Shown: one piece after another, positions 45,690 to 54,719 of the stretch | How the letters are laid out: each line of letters starts with the position of its first letter | How positions within the stretch are numbered: position 1 is the stretch's first letter | From: Alkalihalobacillus alcalophilus ATCC 27647 = CGMCC 1.3604 | GTDB taxonomy: Bacteria > Bacillota > Bacilli > Bacillales > Bacillaceae_D | Assembly (NCBI RefSeq): GCF_000292245.2 | Contig: NZ_ALPT02000002.1 | Location: 55,033 to 119,032, forward strand | Direction: 5' to 3' | Length of the DNA stretch: 64,000 nt | Position numbers and translations under genes: made by a program | The notes under the pieces: generated by a model | What the model saw: only the letters and a program-made list of their open reading frames with translations | Told to the model about the DNA's origin: nothing | Database searches by the model: none

Positions 45690-46492
45690 GAAGATACCTC
45701 ACTTTTTCTAACATCATAAGAATCACGTAGAGCATCCCCTATTAAATTGTAAATTAACACGATAATCACAATCGCTATCCCTGGATAAACCATTAATTGT
45801 GGTGCAATGTAAAAATAGGCATTAGCTTCATTTAACATTGAGCCCCACTCAGCATACGGTGGTTGCACACCTAGTCCTATATAGGAAAGTGTCGCAATTA
45901 GTAAAATAATTTTTCCGATATCAAGTGATGCATAAACGACTGTAGTCCCAATAATATGAGGAAAAACATGTTTTCTTAAAATCGAAAAGGTTGATAATCC
46001 ATTTATTTGTGCCATGGCAATATAATCGGTCTGTTTTATGGATAAAACCGTTCCCCGAATAATACGAGCGTAGCTAATCCACCTTACGAAGACGATCGCG
46101 ATAATTAAATTCATCATCCCTGGTCCTAAGATCCCACAAATAACAATAGCAATGATAAAATCAGGGAAAGCAAGCAGGGCATCAACCGTTCTCATAATAA
46201 CTTTATCGACCAATCCACCTCGAAAGCCTGCAATAAGCCCAAGAGGTATACCAATCAATAAAGAAATCAGTAAAATTATAAAAGTCGTTCCAACTGTCAT
46301 TTGAGCACCTGCTAAAATACGCGAAAGCAAGTCCCTTCCTAAATGATCCGTGCCTAGTAAATTCTCATGTGATGAATTTAACAATCGTGCAGACATGTCC
46401 ACTTTTAACGGGTCATTCGGTGCTAAATAAGGTAAACAGATTAACAGTAGAGAAGTCCCTATAAAAAATCCAATAACGACCTTCCTTTTCAT
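45686..46492 (-). CDS. Oligopeptide/metallophore-type ABC permease (CntC/DppC-like)
   Basis: A 268-residue permease beginning with a single helix, then LLGTDHLGRDLLSRILAGAQ, typical of DppC-type subunits, and the EAA loop YIAMAQINGLSTFSILRKHVFP. It overlaps both neighbours by 4 bp, indicating tight translational coupling. Confidence 0.92.
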   Translation of the reverse strand: MKRKVVIGFFIGTSLLLICLPYLAPNDPLKVDMSARLLNSSHENLLGTDHLGRDLLSRILAGAQMTVGTTFIILLISLLIGIPLGLIAGFRGGLVDKVIMRTVDALLAFPDFIIAIVICGILGPGMMNLIIAIVFVRWISYARIIRGTVLSIKQTDYIAMAQINGLSTFSILRKHVFPHIIGTTVVYASLDIGKIILLIATLSYIGLGVQPPYAEWGSMLNEANAYFYIAPQLMVYPGIAIVIIVLIYNLIGDALRDSYDVRKSEVSS

Positions 46493-47430
46493 ACTTTTCT
46501 CACCTCTTTAACACGAATCATCGGATCGATGTAACGATAGCAGACATCCACTAATAAATTTATGAAAATAACTAATACACCCATTAACAAAATATAACCT
46601 TGAATAACTGGGTAATCACGCTTTGCAATCGCATCTATTGCAAACTTCCCTACCCCTGAATAGGAGAAAATCACTTCAATTACCACAGTTCCTGCTAGTA
46701 AACTACTTAGTGACATTCCTAGTAGAGTAATAATAGGTGCTAAGGAGTGACGAAACGCATACTGAAACAAGATTTTACTTTTTTTCAAACCTCTCGCATG
46801 TGCCGCTTTTATAAATTCTTGATTTAAACTTTCAATTAAATTCGCACGTATTAGTCGCATGTATACACTCGACATAGCTAAACCAAGTGTCAAAGAAGGC
46901 AACACTAAATGCTGCCATGAACCTTTTCCCATAGATGGAAACCACCCTAATTTCACCGCAAATACTTGAACAAAAATAAGTCCTAGCCAGAAGCTGGGAA
47001 TAGCTGCTCCAACTAAAGCTAGGAGTCTACTAATATAGTCCACCCAACTATTTCGGTATAGTGCAGCCAAGACCCCAAGAGGGAAAGCCACTATTAACAT
47101 AACCAAAAGAGATGTACTAGCAAGTAAGATCGTAGACGGTAAACGACTTAACAATTCCTCTTTAACCGGTTGTTTAGTGATATAAGACTCTCCAAAGTCA
47201 AATTGTAAAAAACGGCTTAACCATTCCAAATACTGTTTTAATATCGGTTCATTAAATCCAAGCTCTGTTCGATAAGCATCAAGTTGCTCTTCACTAATTG
47301 AAATATCTTCTGTTTTTAACATTACTCGAACGGGATCCCCAGGTGCCAGCTTCATAAATATGAAACTGACAACTGAAAGAATTAGTAAAAATGTAACCAT
47401 TTCAATTAATTTCTTGAAGACGTATTTCAT
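46489..47430 (-). CDS. Oligopeptide/metallophore-type ABC permease (CntB/DppB-like)
   Basis: A 313-residue permease with FIFMKLAPGDPVRVML, the classical DppB-type opening, about six helices, and EFIKAAHARGLKKSKILFQYAFR as the EAA loop. It overlaps the binding-protein stop by one base. Together with the next gene it forms the membrane channel. Confidence 0.92.
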   Translation of the reverse strand: MKYVFKKLIEMVTFLLILSVVSFIFMKLAPGDPVRVMLKTEDISISEEQLDAYRTELGFNEPILKQYLEWLSRFLQFDFGESYITKQPVKEELLSRLPSTILLASTSLLVMLIVAFPLGVLAALYRNSWVDYISRLLALVGAAIPSFWLGLIFVQVFAVKLGWFPSMGKGSWQHLVLPSLTLGLAMSSVYMRLIRANLIESLNQEFIKAAHARGLKKSKILFQYAFRHSLAPIITLLGMSLSSLLAGTVVIEVIFSYSGVGKFAIDAIAKRDYPVIQGYILLMGVLVIFINLLVDVCYRYIDPMIRVKEVRKV

Positions 47431-48941
47431 TACTCAACCACATCAATATCTTTCGTTAACATATAAAACTCACCTATGTTGAGACTATAATTTTTTACAT
47501 TGCTCTTATATGCTGCATAATTACTTGGATGAACTAGAAAAGAGATATATTCCTGTTCACTTGCTATTGATACTGCTTCTTTAGCGAGTTCAATTCTTTC
47601 CTCTTCATTTTCAGTTTGATTAAACGTATCAATGGTTTCTGTTAACTTTGTATCGTTAAAATCTTTAAAGTTAACCGAACCACCTGGATATAAAACCGCA
47701 TTAAGATAATAACTAGCATCACCACGAGGGTTCGTATTAGCACTGTAAATCGCTAGATCCCAATCGTCTGAATTCAACTGTTCATCAATATTCTCAACGA
47801 TTAAAATCTCTACCGATAAGCCAATTTCTTTTGCATTTGACTCTAAATATTGAGCTATTAAAGGTAAATCCGGACGATAAGAATACGTTACTAGTTTAAG
47901 AATTAGTTCTTCTCCATCCTTCATCATTTTTCCATTTTCACTTTCAAACCCAGCAGCCTCTAAGTATTCCTTAGCCTCTTGTTGATTAAATGCTTTCTCG
48001 TCTTCACTTGTTGCAAAGGGGGTATTTTTTAAAAATGGTCCACTAGCAACAACAGCGTTACCAGACATAATATCTGAAACTATTTGCTCTCTATCAACAA
48101 GTGAACTAATTGCCTTACGAACATTCACATCACTTACTATTTCTTTATCTGTATTATAAAGAAGCATTGTAGAACGAGAACTTGGTGATACAATTGTTTC
48201 AATATCATTGTGTTCACTTAACATCCTTAAACTTTCCAGTGCTGGGCGATAGACAATGTCCGCATCTCCAGATTGTAAAGCTGCCGTCCGAGCATTTTCA
48301 TCCGCATTAAAAATAAAATGCACACGGTCGAGCTTTGGTTCACCATCCCAATAGTCATCAAACTTTACTAATTCTGCTTTTGAACCAGGTTCAAAAGATT
48401 TTAATTGAAAAGGCCCTGTACCTATTGGCTTACTATCGAGATTCTCAGAACCAACTTCCACAATAGAAGTATTCGGATGTGTAAGTTCTGAAGGAAATGA
48501 ATAAAGGGACTCATTTAAATAAATCGTTAATACCTGTCCATCCGCTTCCATTCTTTCAATTTTCAAAGCTAATTTCATTGCCTCACTCACTTCAAGATTT
48601 CGCTCAATCGAAGCTTTCACCGTTTCAGCTGTAAGGGAAACCCCATTATGAAATGTAACATTATCACGAATCGTTAAAATCCATGTTTGTCCATTATTTT
48701 CAATTTCCCACCCAATCGCAAGACCTGGATAGAGCTCACCATCATCTGATAGATTTACTAAAGTTTCCGTTATACCTGCACGAAGCGTATTCCACGATAA
48801 ATGAGGATCGAATGTATCTAATGTGAAATTGGACAAAAATGTTAGTTCTTTTTCTTTCACAGATGAATCACTCTTCCCATCATTACATCCAGAAATAGTT
48901 AATAATGCAAATAAAATCAAAATATAAAACCACTTTTTCAT
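47430..48941 (-). CDS. Nickel/peptide/metallophore-binding lipoprotein (CntA-like)
   Basis: A 503-residue SBP family 5 lipoprotein: signal with lipobox TISGCN, then TFDPHLSW, WTILRDNVTFHNG-type segments, PIGTGPFQLKSFEPGSKAELV and AIYSANTNPRGDASYYLN. The last includes an Arg in a position reminiscent of the metallophore-contacting loop of CntA, though I have not aligned it. It is the first gene of the operon, downstream of two Zur boxes and a Fur-like box, which points to uptake of a zinc or other metal chelate rather than peptides. Confidence 0.87.
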   Translation of the reverse strand: MKKWFYILILFALLTISGCNDGKSDSSVKEKELTFLSNFTLDTFDPHLSWNTLRAGITETLVNLSDDGELYPGLAIGWEIENNGQTWILTIRDNVTFHNGVSLTAETVKASIERNLEVSEAMKLALKIERMEADGQVLTIYLNESLYSFPSELTHPNTSIVEVGSENLDSKPIGTGPFQLKSFEPGSKAELVKFDDYWDGEPKLDRVHFIFNADENARTAALQSGDADIVYRPALESLRMLSEHNDIETIVSPSSRSTMLLYNTDKEIVSDVNVRKAISSLVDREQIVSDIMSGNAVVASGPFLKNTPFATSEDEKAFNQQEAKEYLEAAGFESENGKMMKDGEELILKLVTYSYRPDLPLIAQYLESNAKEIGLSVEILIVENIDEQLNSDDWDLAIYSANTNPRGDASYYLNAVLYPGGSVNFKDFNDTKLTETIDTFNQTENEEERIELAKEAVSIASEQEYISFLVHPSNYAAYKSNVKNYSLNIGEFYMLTKDIDVVE

Positions 48942-49007
48942 TTTTTATCTCCTCGTATCCGTTTAGTTATATGTATAAAAACCTTCATACACCATAACAA
49001 TCACAAA

Positions 49008-49022
49008 TCGTAATCATTATGA
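49008..49022. promoter_or_regulatory. Zur box 1 upstream of the metallophore transport operon
   Basis: TCGTAATCATTATGA matches the 7-1-7 Zur consensus TCGTAATNATTACGA with one mismatch, and the palindrome extends outward as AAA/TTT. It lies 67 bp upstream of the binding-protein start. Confidence 0.85.
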
Positions 49023-49033
49023 TTTGCATTATA

Positions 49034-49048
49034 TCGGAATCATTACGA
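49034..49048. promoter_or_regulatory. Zur box 2 upstream of the metallophore transport operon
   Basis: TCGGAATCATTACGA matches the Zur 7-1-7 consensus with one mismatch. It lies 26 bp from box 1 (start to start), so two Zur dimers could bind on nearly the same DNA face spacing. Confidence 0.82.
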
Positions 49049-49065
49049 TTTATCAACGGTTATTT

Positions 49066-49080
49066 TGAAAATGATTTTCA
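49066..49080. promoter_or_regulatory. Fur-like box upstream of the metallophore transport operon
   Basis: TGAAAATGATTTTCA is a perfect 7-1-7 palindrome, close to the Fur consensus TGATAATNATTATCA. Together with the Zur boxes it suggests combined zinc and iron control, as described for the staphylococcal cnt operon. Confidence 0.7.
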
Positions 49081-49141
49081 TACAATAAACCGATACAAGT
49101 TCTAGCTGTTTTTTCTCAGCGGAACCTCCTAAAAAGCTCAT

Positions 49142-49183
49142 GCTAAAAAACCTTGTCGCATCAAGCAATCAAGGTTTTTTAGC
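49142..49183. terminator. Strong bidirectional terminator after the DUF1906 gene
   Basis: A perfect 14-bp stem, GCTAAAAAACCTTG paired with CAAGGTTTTTTAGC, has a 14-nt loop. It lies about 100 bp past the stop at 49282. Confidence 0.75.
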
Positions 49184-49281
49184 TAGACATAGACATTTGC
49201 AATCTCGTGATTGACCATGTTAGTCGTTCACACAAAACTTTATCCAGTCCATTTAATATTCTCGATAATTTTTAGCCTATC

Positions 49282-50466
49282 TCACCAGAGGACATCAGTT
49301 AATTCCGATTGAAATAGATTCGTATCAATATTACATGTTTGTGCATCAATTCCATACTGCCAGCCATAGGCCAACGAATCTTCTGGGGCTTCTACATCAT
49401 AGTCAGGAGCATTGTCCTCTGTCGTAATCCCGATATTAGGAGCCGCTGACCACAGATACGTATCTGCTAATATATTTGAATTGTTCTCAACCGCTTGATT
49501 AAAAGCTGCTGTTAACGTTTCATCTTCTGCAAAAATTCCATAGATAGCTGGTTCATAAGAAGAAACACTGATTTCATCATACCAGCCTTCTAAAAAGGCC
49601 GCATCAACAGGGTAAATCGGTTCAATATTGGCAAAAAGCGCAACTCCCTCTGGTGCTCCAATTTCATTTGCTAATACGATCGCTTCTTGTGCTAAAGCGA
49701 CTCCATTATCATACCCAGTCGCATCCTCAAACTGATTAAAAATTAATAAAATTTGAGCGTCATGTGAATGAATCAATTCAACTTGTTCATCTGTTAAACC
49801 ATAGGATACACCTTCTTTATCCCCTAAATAACGACCAACTACTTGAGGCTCGCCAAAATTCTCTTGCACACAACCATAAAAAGCTTCTGTCGTTTCACTG
49901 GCCGAGTCAATTCCCCAAACTACTTCATCGGCATTTTCCTCTTCTTTATTGCCATCTTCTTTTCCATTATCACTTTCATCTTGATTATCGGACTCTCCGT
50001 TTTTTTCAAGCTGATTGTTAACCTCGTTATTGACTTGAACATTGATATTAACATTTATATCGTTGTTTATATTATTTTCGATCTCATAATCTCCGTCACC
50101 ATTTAATATGTTCTCAATATTATTTTGAAGCGAACCGAGAAGGTTTTCTTTTAACAAATTCTCGATCTCATTACGAATAGTTGCAGAACCTGAACCATTG
50201 ATATCATTAACAACCTCATTTTCGATATCAATTTCTCCTTCTTCCGCATTATTAGTAATAGAATTTTCAATCTCAACTTCAGAATCACTTGAGATAGAGT
50301 TTTGGATGTTGTTCGATATTTTTATCTTCTCATCTGATGATACTTCATCATTTCCTTGAGTATTTGTATTGGAATGGGTTGATTGAACGAAGAAAATCAA
50401 ACCAAAGACGGTAAGTATGACAAAGAAAGCAATAAAGGACATCAAAAAACCTTTCTTATTCTTCAT
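49282..50466 (-). CDS. Membrane-anchored DUF1906 (glycoside-hydrolase-like) protein with an Asn/Glu/Ile-rich repeat linker
   Basis: About 394 residues: an N-terminal helix (about 8-28) as uncleaved anchor or signal, then about 150 residues rich in Ile, Glu and Asn with loose 16-residue repeats (for example SEVEIENSITNNAEEG followed by EIDIENEVVNDINGSG), an acidic hinge, and a C-terminal domain from about 185 (VVWGIDSASETTEAFYGCV, VGRYLGDKEG, ALFANIEPIYP, GWQYGIDAQTCNIDTN). The C-terminal part fits the DUF1906/Rv2525c-like TIM-barrel fold, related to cell-wall hydrolases. The ATG at 50466 (MKNKKGF) is better spaced from GGAGAGG than the ATG at 50475. Confidence 0.8.
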   Translation of the reverse strand: MKNKKGFLMSFIAFFVILTVFGLIFFVQSTHSNTNTQGNDEVSSDEKIKISNNIQNSISSDSEVEIENSITNNAEEGEIDIENEVVNDINGSGSATIRNEIENLLKENLLGSLQNNIENILNGDGDYEIENNINNDINVNINVQVNNEVNNQLEKNGESDNQDESDNGKEDGNKEEENADEVVWGIDSASETTEAFYGCVQENFGEPQVVGRYLGDKEGVSYGLTDEQVELIHSHDAQILLIFNQFEDATGYDNGVALAQEAIVLANEIGAPEGVALFANIEPIYPVDAAFLEGWYDEISVSSYEPAIYGIFAEDETLTAAFNQAVENNSNILADTYLWSAAPNIGITTEDNAPDYDVEAPEDSLAYGWQYGIDAQTCNIDTNLFQSELTDVLW

Positions 50467-50655
50467 AAATGACATTCCTCTCCAATTAATCTCCTCATTT
50501 CATACCCTATGTAAATTAATGAAAGGTGTGAAGGTTCTTATCAGAAATGCCAACAAAGCAAAAAAGGAAATATTTAGTGAATGTTTTTTTGAGAACATGA
50601 TCGAGAATAAAATGGGGCATATTACTCCAAATGACTAAAAAAGGAAGTGTAATAA

Positions 50656-51711
50656 ATGAAAATTCCTAAGACCCCTTGGACGATGCTTTATAAAGTAAAG
50701 AAGGCAACATTTCCAGAGGTCCGTTTCTATTTAGATGAGTGGAGGCGAAAGGCGATAAATATCCCAAATTCAGAACTTCGAGCACAAGCGGTAACAAGCC
50801 TAAAAGAAAAGGCCTTTCATTGTGACGGTGGAGCCGTTTATGGATTGCTTGCCGGAAATGAACGCCAAAAAGTGATCCAATTTATTGTCGCCTATCAAAC
50901 CATTAGTGATTACTTAGATAATCTTTGTGATCGAAGCACTTCATTAAAAGAAGAAGATTTCCGCGCTCTCCATCAGTCCATGTTTCACGCCCTAACCCCT
51001 GGAGCAAAACCCGAAAACTATTATCATCTCCGCGCTGACCAAGACGATGGCGGGTATTTAGCTTCCCTTGTCTTAACTTGTCAAGAAATTCTCCAACAAT
51101 TGCCCGGTTTCCCAAATTGCCAAGATGCCCTGCACCAATTAGCCGGATATTATTGTGATTTACAAGTATTTAAACATGTCGAAAAGAGCAAACGTGTCGA
51201 GTTACTAAAAAACTGGCATGAGCAGCATAAGCATGAATTGCCACCAATGACCTGGTATGAATTTTCCGCCTGTGCGGGCTCTACTTTAGGAATCTTCTGT
51301 CTGATTGCCTACGCTTCAAGAAGTGAGCTGACAAAAAAAGAATTCGATGTATTAAAAAATGGCTATTTCCCTTGGGTTCAAGGTCTTCATATTCTACTCG
51401 ATTATTTTATCGACCAAGAAGAGGATCGAATTGGCGGTGACCTTAACTTTATTTTTTATTACGACAATGAAGAACAAATGGTCGAACGATTTAAATTTAT
51501 CAAAGAAAAAGCAGAAGAAAGCATTCGAACGTTACCAGATTGGAGATTTCACCAATTGATTAATAAAGGCCTCATCGCGATTTATTTAGCGGATAAAAAA
51601 GTACAGCAAGACAAAGGATTAAGAAAGACAGCCAAACGTTTTATTCGCTTTGGAGGTTTACCAACCGCCTTTTTCTATTTCAACAGCTGGATGTATCGCG
51701 AAACAGTTTGA
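50656..51711 (+). CDS. ytpB: Tetraprenyl-beta-curcumene synthase YtpB (DUF2600)
   Basis: A 351-residue class I terpene synthase that lacks the ordinary DDxxD sequence family but matches B. subtilis YtpB closely: FHCDGGAVYGLLAG, VAYQTISDYLDNLCDRSTSL, ENYYHLRADQDDGGYL, AGYYCDLQVFKHV, WYEFSACAGSTLGIFCL and GLHILLDYFIDQEEDRIGGDLNF. It cyclises tetraprenyl diphosphate to tetraprenyl-beta-curcumene, precursor of the C35 sesquarterpenes made in Bacillus spores. The gene stands alone and ends in a 14-bp hairpin. Confidence 0.95.
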   Translation: MKIPKTPWTMLYKVKKATFPEVRFYLDEWRRKAINIPNSELRAQAVTSLKEKAFHCDGGAVYGLLAGNERQKVIQFIVAYQTISDYLDNLCDRSTSLKEEDFRALHQSMFHALTPGAKPENYYHLRADQDDGGYLASLVLTCQEILQQLPGFPNCQDALHQLAGYYCDLQVFKHVEKSKRVELLKNWHEQHKHELPPMTWYEFSACAGSTLGIFCLIAYASRSELTKKEFDVLKNGYFPWVQGLHILLDYFIDQEEDRIGGDLNFIFYYDNEEQMVERFKFIKEKAEESIRTLPDWRFHQLINKGLIAIYLADKKVQQDKGLRKTAKRFIRFGGLPTAFFYFNSWMYRETV

Positions 51712-51713
51712 TT

Positions 51714-51747
51714 TAATTCGACAAGTGCACTGTCACTTGTCGAATTA
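51714..51747 (+). terminator. Perfect 14-bp hairpin directly after ytpB
   Basis: TAATTCGACAAGTG pairs with CACTTGTCGAATTA around CACTGT. It starts 2 bp after the ytpB stop and ends 9 bp before array B. No T-run follows, so it may protect the 3' end rather than terminate by itself. Confidence 0.6.
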
Positions 51748-51756
51748 CTAAGGATT

Positions 51757-52469
51757 GGTAATGTAAGTTGGGTTTTCGACCGATTACGATGCGTATTACT
51801 CTGAATTGGTAATGAAAGTTTGGCTTTCCTCCGTTTTCGGTGCGTATTACATGGGATTGGTAATGGAATTTTCGCTTTCGACCATTTTCGGTGCGTATTA
51901 CTCTGAATTGGTAATGTAATTCTTATTTTCCTCCGTTTTCGGTGCGTATTACTCTGAATTGGTAATGAAAGTTTGGCTTTCCTCCGTTTTCGGTGCGTAT
52001 TACATGGGATTGGTAATGGAATTTTCGCTTTCGACCGGTTACGGTGCGTATCATACTGGATTGGTAATGAAATTTTCGCTTTCCTCCGTTTTCGGTGCGT
52101 ATTACTCTGGATTGGTAATGGAATTTCCGCTTTCCTCCGTTTTCGGTGCGTATCATACTGAATTGGTAATGAAATTCTTATTCTCCTCCGTTTACAGTGC
52201 GTATTACTCTGAATTGGTAATGTAATTTTGCTTTCCTCCGTTTTCGGTGCGTATCATACTGAATTGGTAATGGAATTTTCGCTTTCCTCCTTTTACGGTG
52301 CGTATCACATGTGATTGGTAATGTAATTTTCGCTTTCCTCCTTTTACGGTGCGTATCACTCTGAATTGGTAATGTAATTCTTATTCTCCTCCGTTTACAG
52401 TGCGTATTACTCTGAATTAGTAATAAAACTCTCACTTTTACCCAATTACATTACGTATCACATAAGATT
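51757..52469. repeat. 51-bp tandem repeat array B (about 14 units, opposite orientation to A)
   Basis: Units start with GGTAATG every 51 bp from 51757 to 52419, with one 50-bp unit at 52216-52265. Each unit has GGTAATG at offset 1 and CGGTGCG at offset 31, usually followed by TATTAC or TATCA; this is the reverse complement of array A's anchors at the same 30-bp spacing. The unit at 51808-51858 is identical to the one at 51961-52011, which shows a three-unit (153-bp) internal duplication. End units are the most diverged. The array fills the gap between the convergent ytpB and DUF1801 genes. Confidence 0.95.
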
Positions 52470-52568
52470 CGCATCATAATTAGAGCACACCCCCACACAA
52501 AAAAGACCATCCGAAGCTGATTAACTAGCTTTCAGACAGTCTCTTCCACTCATAAGAACACACAACCA

Positions 52569-52991
52569 TCACTCTTCTGGATAAGTTTCTCGCAGAAATA
52601 TGATCGACTGTTTAATTAATGCTTTTAATACATCAACATCAATATCGGCTATTTTACTAATGTAGACACAAGCCTTTCCTGACGTATGTTTTCCAAATTC
52701 TTTTAATAATTCATCTCGCTTAGCATCACCGGTTGCAAAATAGAGACTAATCTTGGCTTTGCGAGGCGAAAAGCCAACAAGTGGTGCATCCCCTTCGTGA
52801 CCAGTTTTATATTTATAATGATAAGAACCAAAACCAATAATACTCGGCCCCCACATTTTTGCCTCGTAACCAGTAACTTCCGTAAAAATGTCTAGTAATT
52901 GATAGGCGTCTTGTTTTTTCTTAGGACTTTCAACTTTTTCGATAAACTCAATCACATCATGGTCAGTTTCTTTAGTTTTTAATTCGTACAA
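52569..52991 (-). CDS. DUF1801/YdhG-like domain protein
   Basis: A 140-residue protein with YQLLDIFTEVTGYEAKMWGPSIIGFGSYHYKYKTGHEGDAPLVGF-type sequence (seen as MWGPSIIGFGSYHYKY), FSPRKAKISLYF and GKACVYISKIADIDVDVLKALI, the pattern of the DUF1801 (YdhG) family. The biochemical role of that family is not known to me. TTG start with AAGGAGAGG upstream. It stands alone. Confidence 0.82.
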   Translation of the reverse strand: MYELKTKETDHDVIEFIEKVESPKKKQDAYQLLDIFTEVTGYEAKMWGPSIIGFGSYHYKYKTGHEGDAPLVGFSPRKAKISLYFATGDAKRDELLKEFGKHTSGKACVYISKIADIDVDVLKALIKQSIIFLRETYPEE

Positions 52992-53200
52992 TCTACACCT
53001 CTCCTTTAACCAATTTAAACTATCTATTATTTCAAGTGAATTTCATTAAATGACTTTATCTTCATTATACCGAAAAGGGAGTTCCTCTATAATCAAATCC
53101 TTTTATTTTCATCCAATGCTTACGTTTATCTTCTTAATATATATACTTACTCTGAGCCTCTTTTTTGATTTAATCAAAATTCCCAAAAACCCTTCAACAC

Positions 53201-53243
53201 AAAAAAAGAGAGTCATGCATTTAATGCACTGACCCTCTTTTTT
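53201..53243 (-). terminator. Terminator of the enoyl-CoA hydratase gene
   Basis: AAAAGAG/CTCTTTT with inner GTCA/TGAC and TGCAT/ATGCA pairs, flanked by A- and T-runs, just past the stop at 53248. Confidence 0.8.
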
Positions 53244-53247
53244 ATAT

Positions 53248-54030
53248 CTATTTCCCAGAAAACTTTGGCCTCCGCTTTTCAAAAAAAGCTTGAATCCCTT
53301 CACGATGGTCGTCCGTTCCTCGCATAATAATTTGTGCAGCATTTTCCTTTTCTATTACTTCTTCAAACGACGAATCAAAAGAATCATGAATAATTCGTTT
53401 CGAGCTGACGAATGCTTGAGTTGGACCACTAGCGATTTCGGCTGCTAATCCATTCGCTGTTTCCAATAACGCTCCTTTTGCAACTACCTCACTGACTAGT
53501 CGTTCTGCTTTTGCGTCTTGCGCTGTTAAATTCACTCCACGCATAATCCATTCCTTAGCTTTCAATTCACCGACTACTTTCGGTAAATGATAATGGATCC
53601 CAAGGTCTGGAATTAAAGCGATATTTTTAAACGACAAAACAAAACGACTATCCTCTTCCGCTACAATCAAGTCGGCTGCTAAAGCTAAACTCATTCCTGC
53701 CCCAGCGACATATCCATGAACAGCCGCAATAATCACCTTTGTCATTTTACGCATCGTTGCGACAATTCCTGTAAAATCATCAATCACTTCTTTAGTTTTT
53801 AATAAAGTAAGGTCCTCGTTTGCCATCATTTTTATATCTCCACCGGCACAAAAAGACTTACCCTTGCCCGCTAAAATGACAACTTTAATCGAACGGTCTT
53901 CTTCTAACTCTCTTAACACCGTCGTCAATTCCTTAATCAATTTTAACCCCATCGCATTTAACGAATCCGGTTCGTTCAAATAAATGGTAGCGATTTCATT
54001 ATTTTTTTCGACCAACACACTTTCACTCAT
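53248..54030 (-). CDS. Enoyl-CoA hydratase/isomerase family protein
   Basis: A 260-residue crotonase-fold enzyme with the first oxyanion-hole segment GKGKSFCAGGDIKMM, the second AAVHGYVAGAGMSLALAADL and DSRFVLSFKNIALIPDLGIHYHLP. The Asp in the last segment replaces the Glu often used by true enoyl-CoA hydratases, so isomerase or another crotonase activity is possible. A GAGGAG site precedes the ATG. No other fatty-acid gene is nearby; the gene is a single unit with its own terminator. Confidence 0.88.
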   Translation of the reverse strand: MSESVLVEKNNEIATIYLNEPDSLNAMGLKLIKELTTVLRELEEDRSIKVVILAGKGKSFCAGGDIKMMANEDLTLLKTKEVIDDFTGIVATMRKMTKVIIAAVHGYVAGAGMSLALAADLIVAEEDSRFVLSFKNIALIPDLGIHYHLPKVVGELKAKEWIMRGVNLTAQDAKAERLVSEVVAKGALLETANGLAAEIASGPTQAFVSSKRIIHDSFDSSFEEVIEKENAAQIIMRGTDDHREGIQAFFEKRRPKFSGK

Positions 54031-54224
54031 TTTATCTCCTCTTTTCTTCTTAACTACCTTTTTACTATGTAATTAAATAAATTTATAACCCCTTTTATAT
54101 ATAATTCTTTATATATATTATTTTCCCTGCAAAAAAAATTATTTTTTTCAGATAAATGAGCTTGTAGAGTAAAGGTCTAGATGTAACTTTGAAATAAAGA
54201 GTGATTAAATAGTTACCTTCATGC

Positions 54225-54719
54225 TTAATTTAACACAAAATACAATTTCTTTAATTTTTCAATTTCGAATTTATTTGATAAGTCAATAAAATATTCTACT
54301 TGCCATGCTTGAGCCCTTGTAGCATTTGTATTCAATTCAGTTACCCAACTAGGATAAACTCTAAGAGCCATTTTTCCCTTCTGCTTGGAACTTTTTAATA
54401 TCCCATATTTAAGAAGCGCTTTTTTAGGGAAAATAAACTGTCCCTGTTTATCGTTATCTATGACGGATACGATTAATTTCTCTGGTGAATTCTCATAGCT
54501 ATAAGCTTGATTGATTCCATTAATATCTTTCTCCCAAAACGCAACAAAATAGCCCTTCTTTTTAGGAGTTAATTTAGCAAGTCTACTTCTGTAAACTTGT
54601 TGATTTATAATTAAAAATAAACCTTCATATTCACTATTTTGGACTTCTCGCTTTAGAACAAAGTTATCTATATTTCCAAACTCGTTCATTATGTCTCTTA
54701 ACAAAATTTCCGATTTCAT
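54225..54719 (-). CDS. MepB-family protein, function unknown
   Basis: A 164-residue protein containing YRSRLAKLTPKKKGYFVAFW, GQFIFPKKALLKYGIL and KMALRVYPSWV, the conserved blocks of the MepB family (named for a gene next to the mepA efflux pump in S. aureus). The family's activity is unknown. Here it is alone, with AT-rich flanks and base composition lower in GC than its neighbours, which could indicate acquisition. Confidence 0.75.
   Translation of the reverse strand: MKSEILLRDIMNEFGNIDNFVLKREVQNSEYEGLFLIINQQVYRSRLAKLTPKKKGYFVAFWEKDINGINQAYSYENSPEKLIVSVIDNDKQGQFIFPKKALLKYGILKSSKQKGKMALRVYPSWVTELNTNATRAQAWQVEYFIDLSNKFEIEKLKKLYFVLN

Noticed and set aside
51959..52225. Plus-strand open frame of 88 residues in array B
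   Set aside because: It is a by-product of the 51-bp (17-codon) repeat, has no convincing ribosome binding site and the minus strand is equally open.
53050..53232. Plus-strand open frame of 60 residues
   Set aside because: It is very AT-rich and hydrophobic, ends inside the terminator at 53201-53243 and has no supported start.
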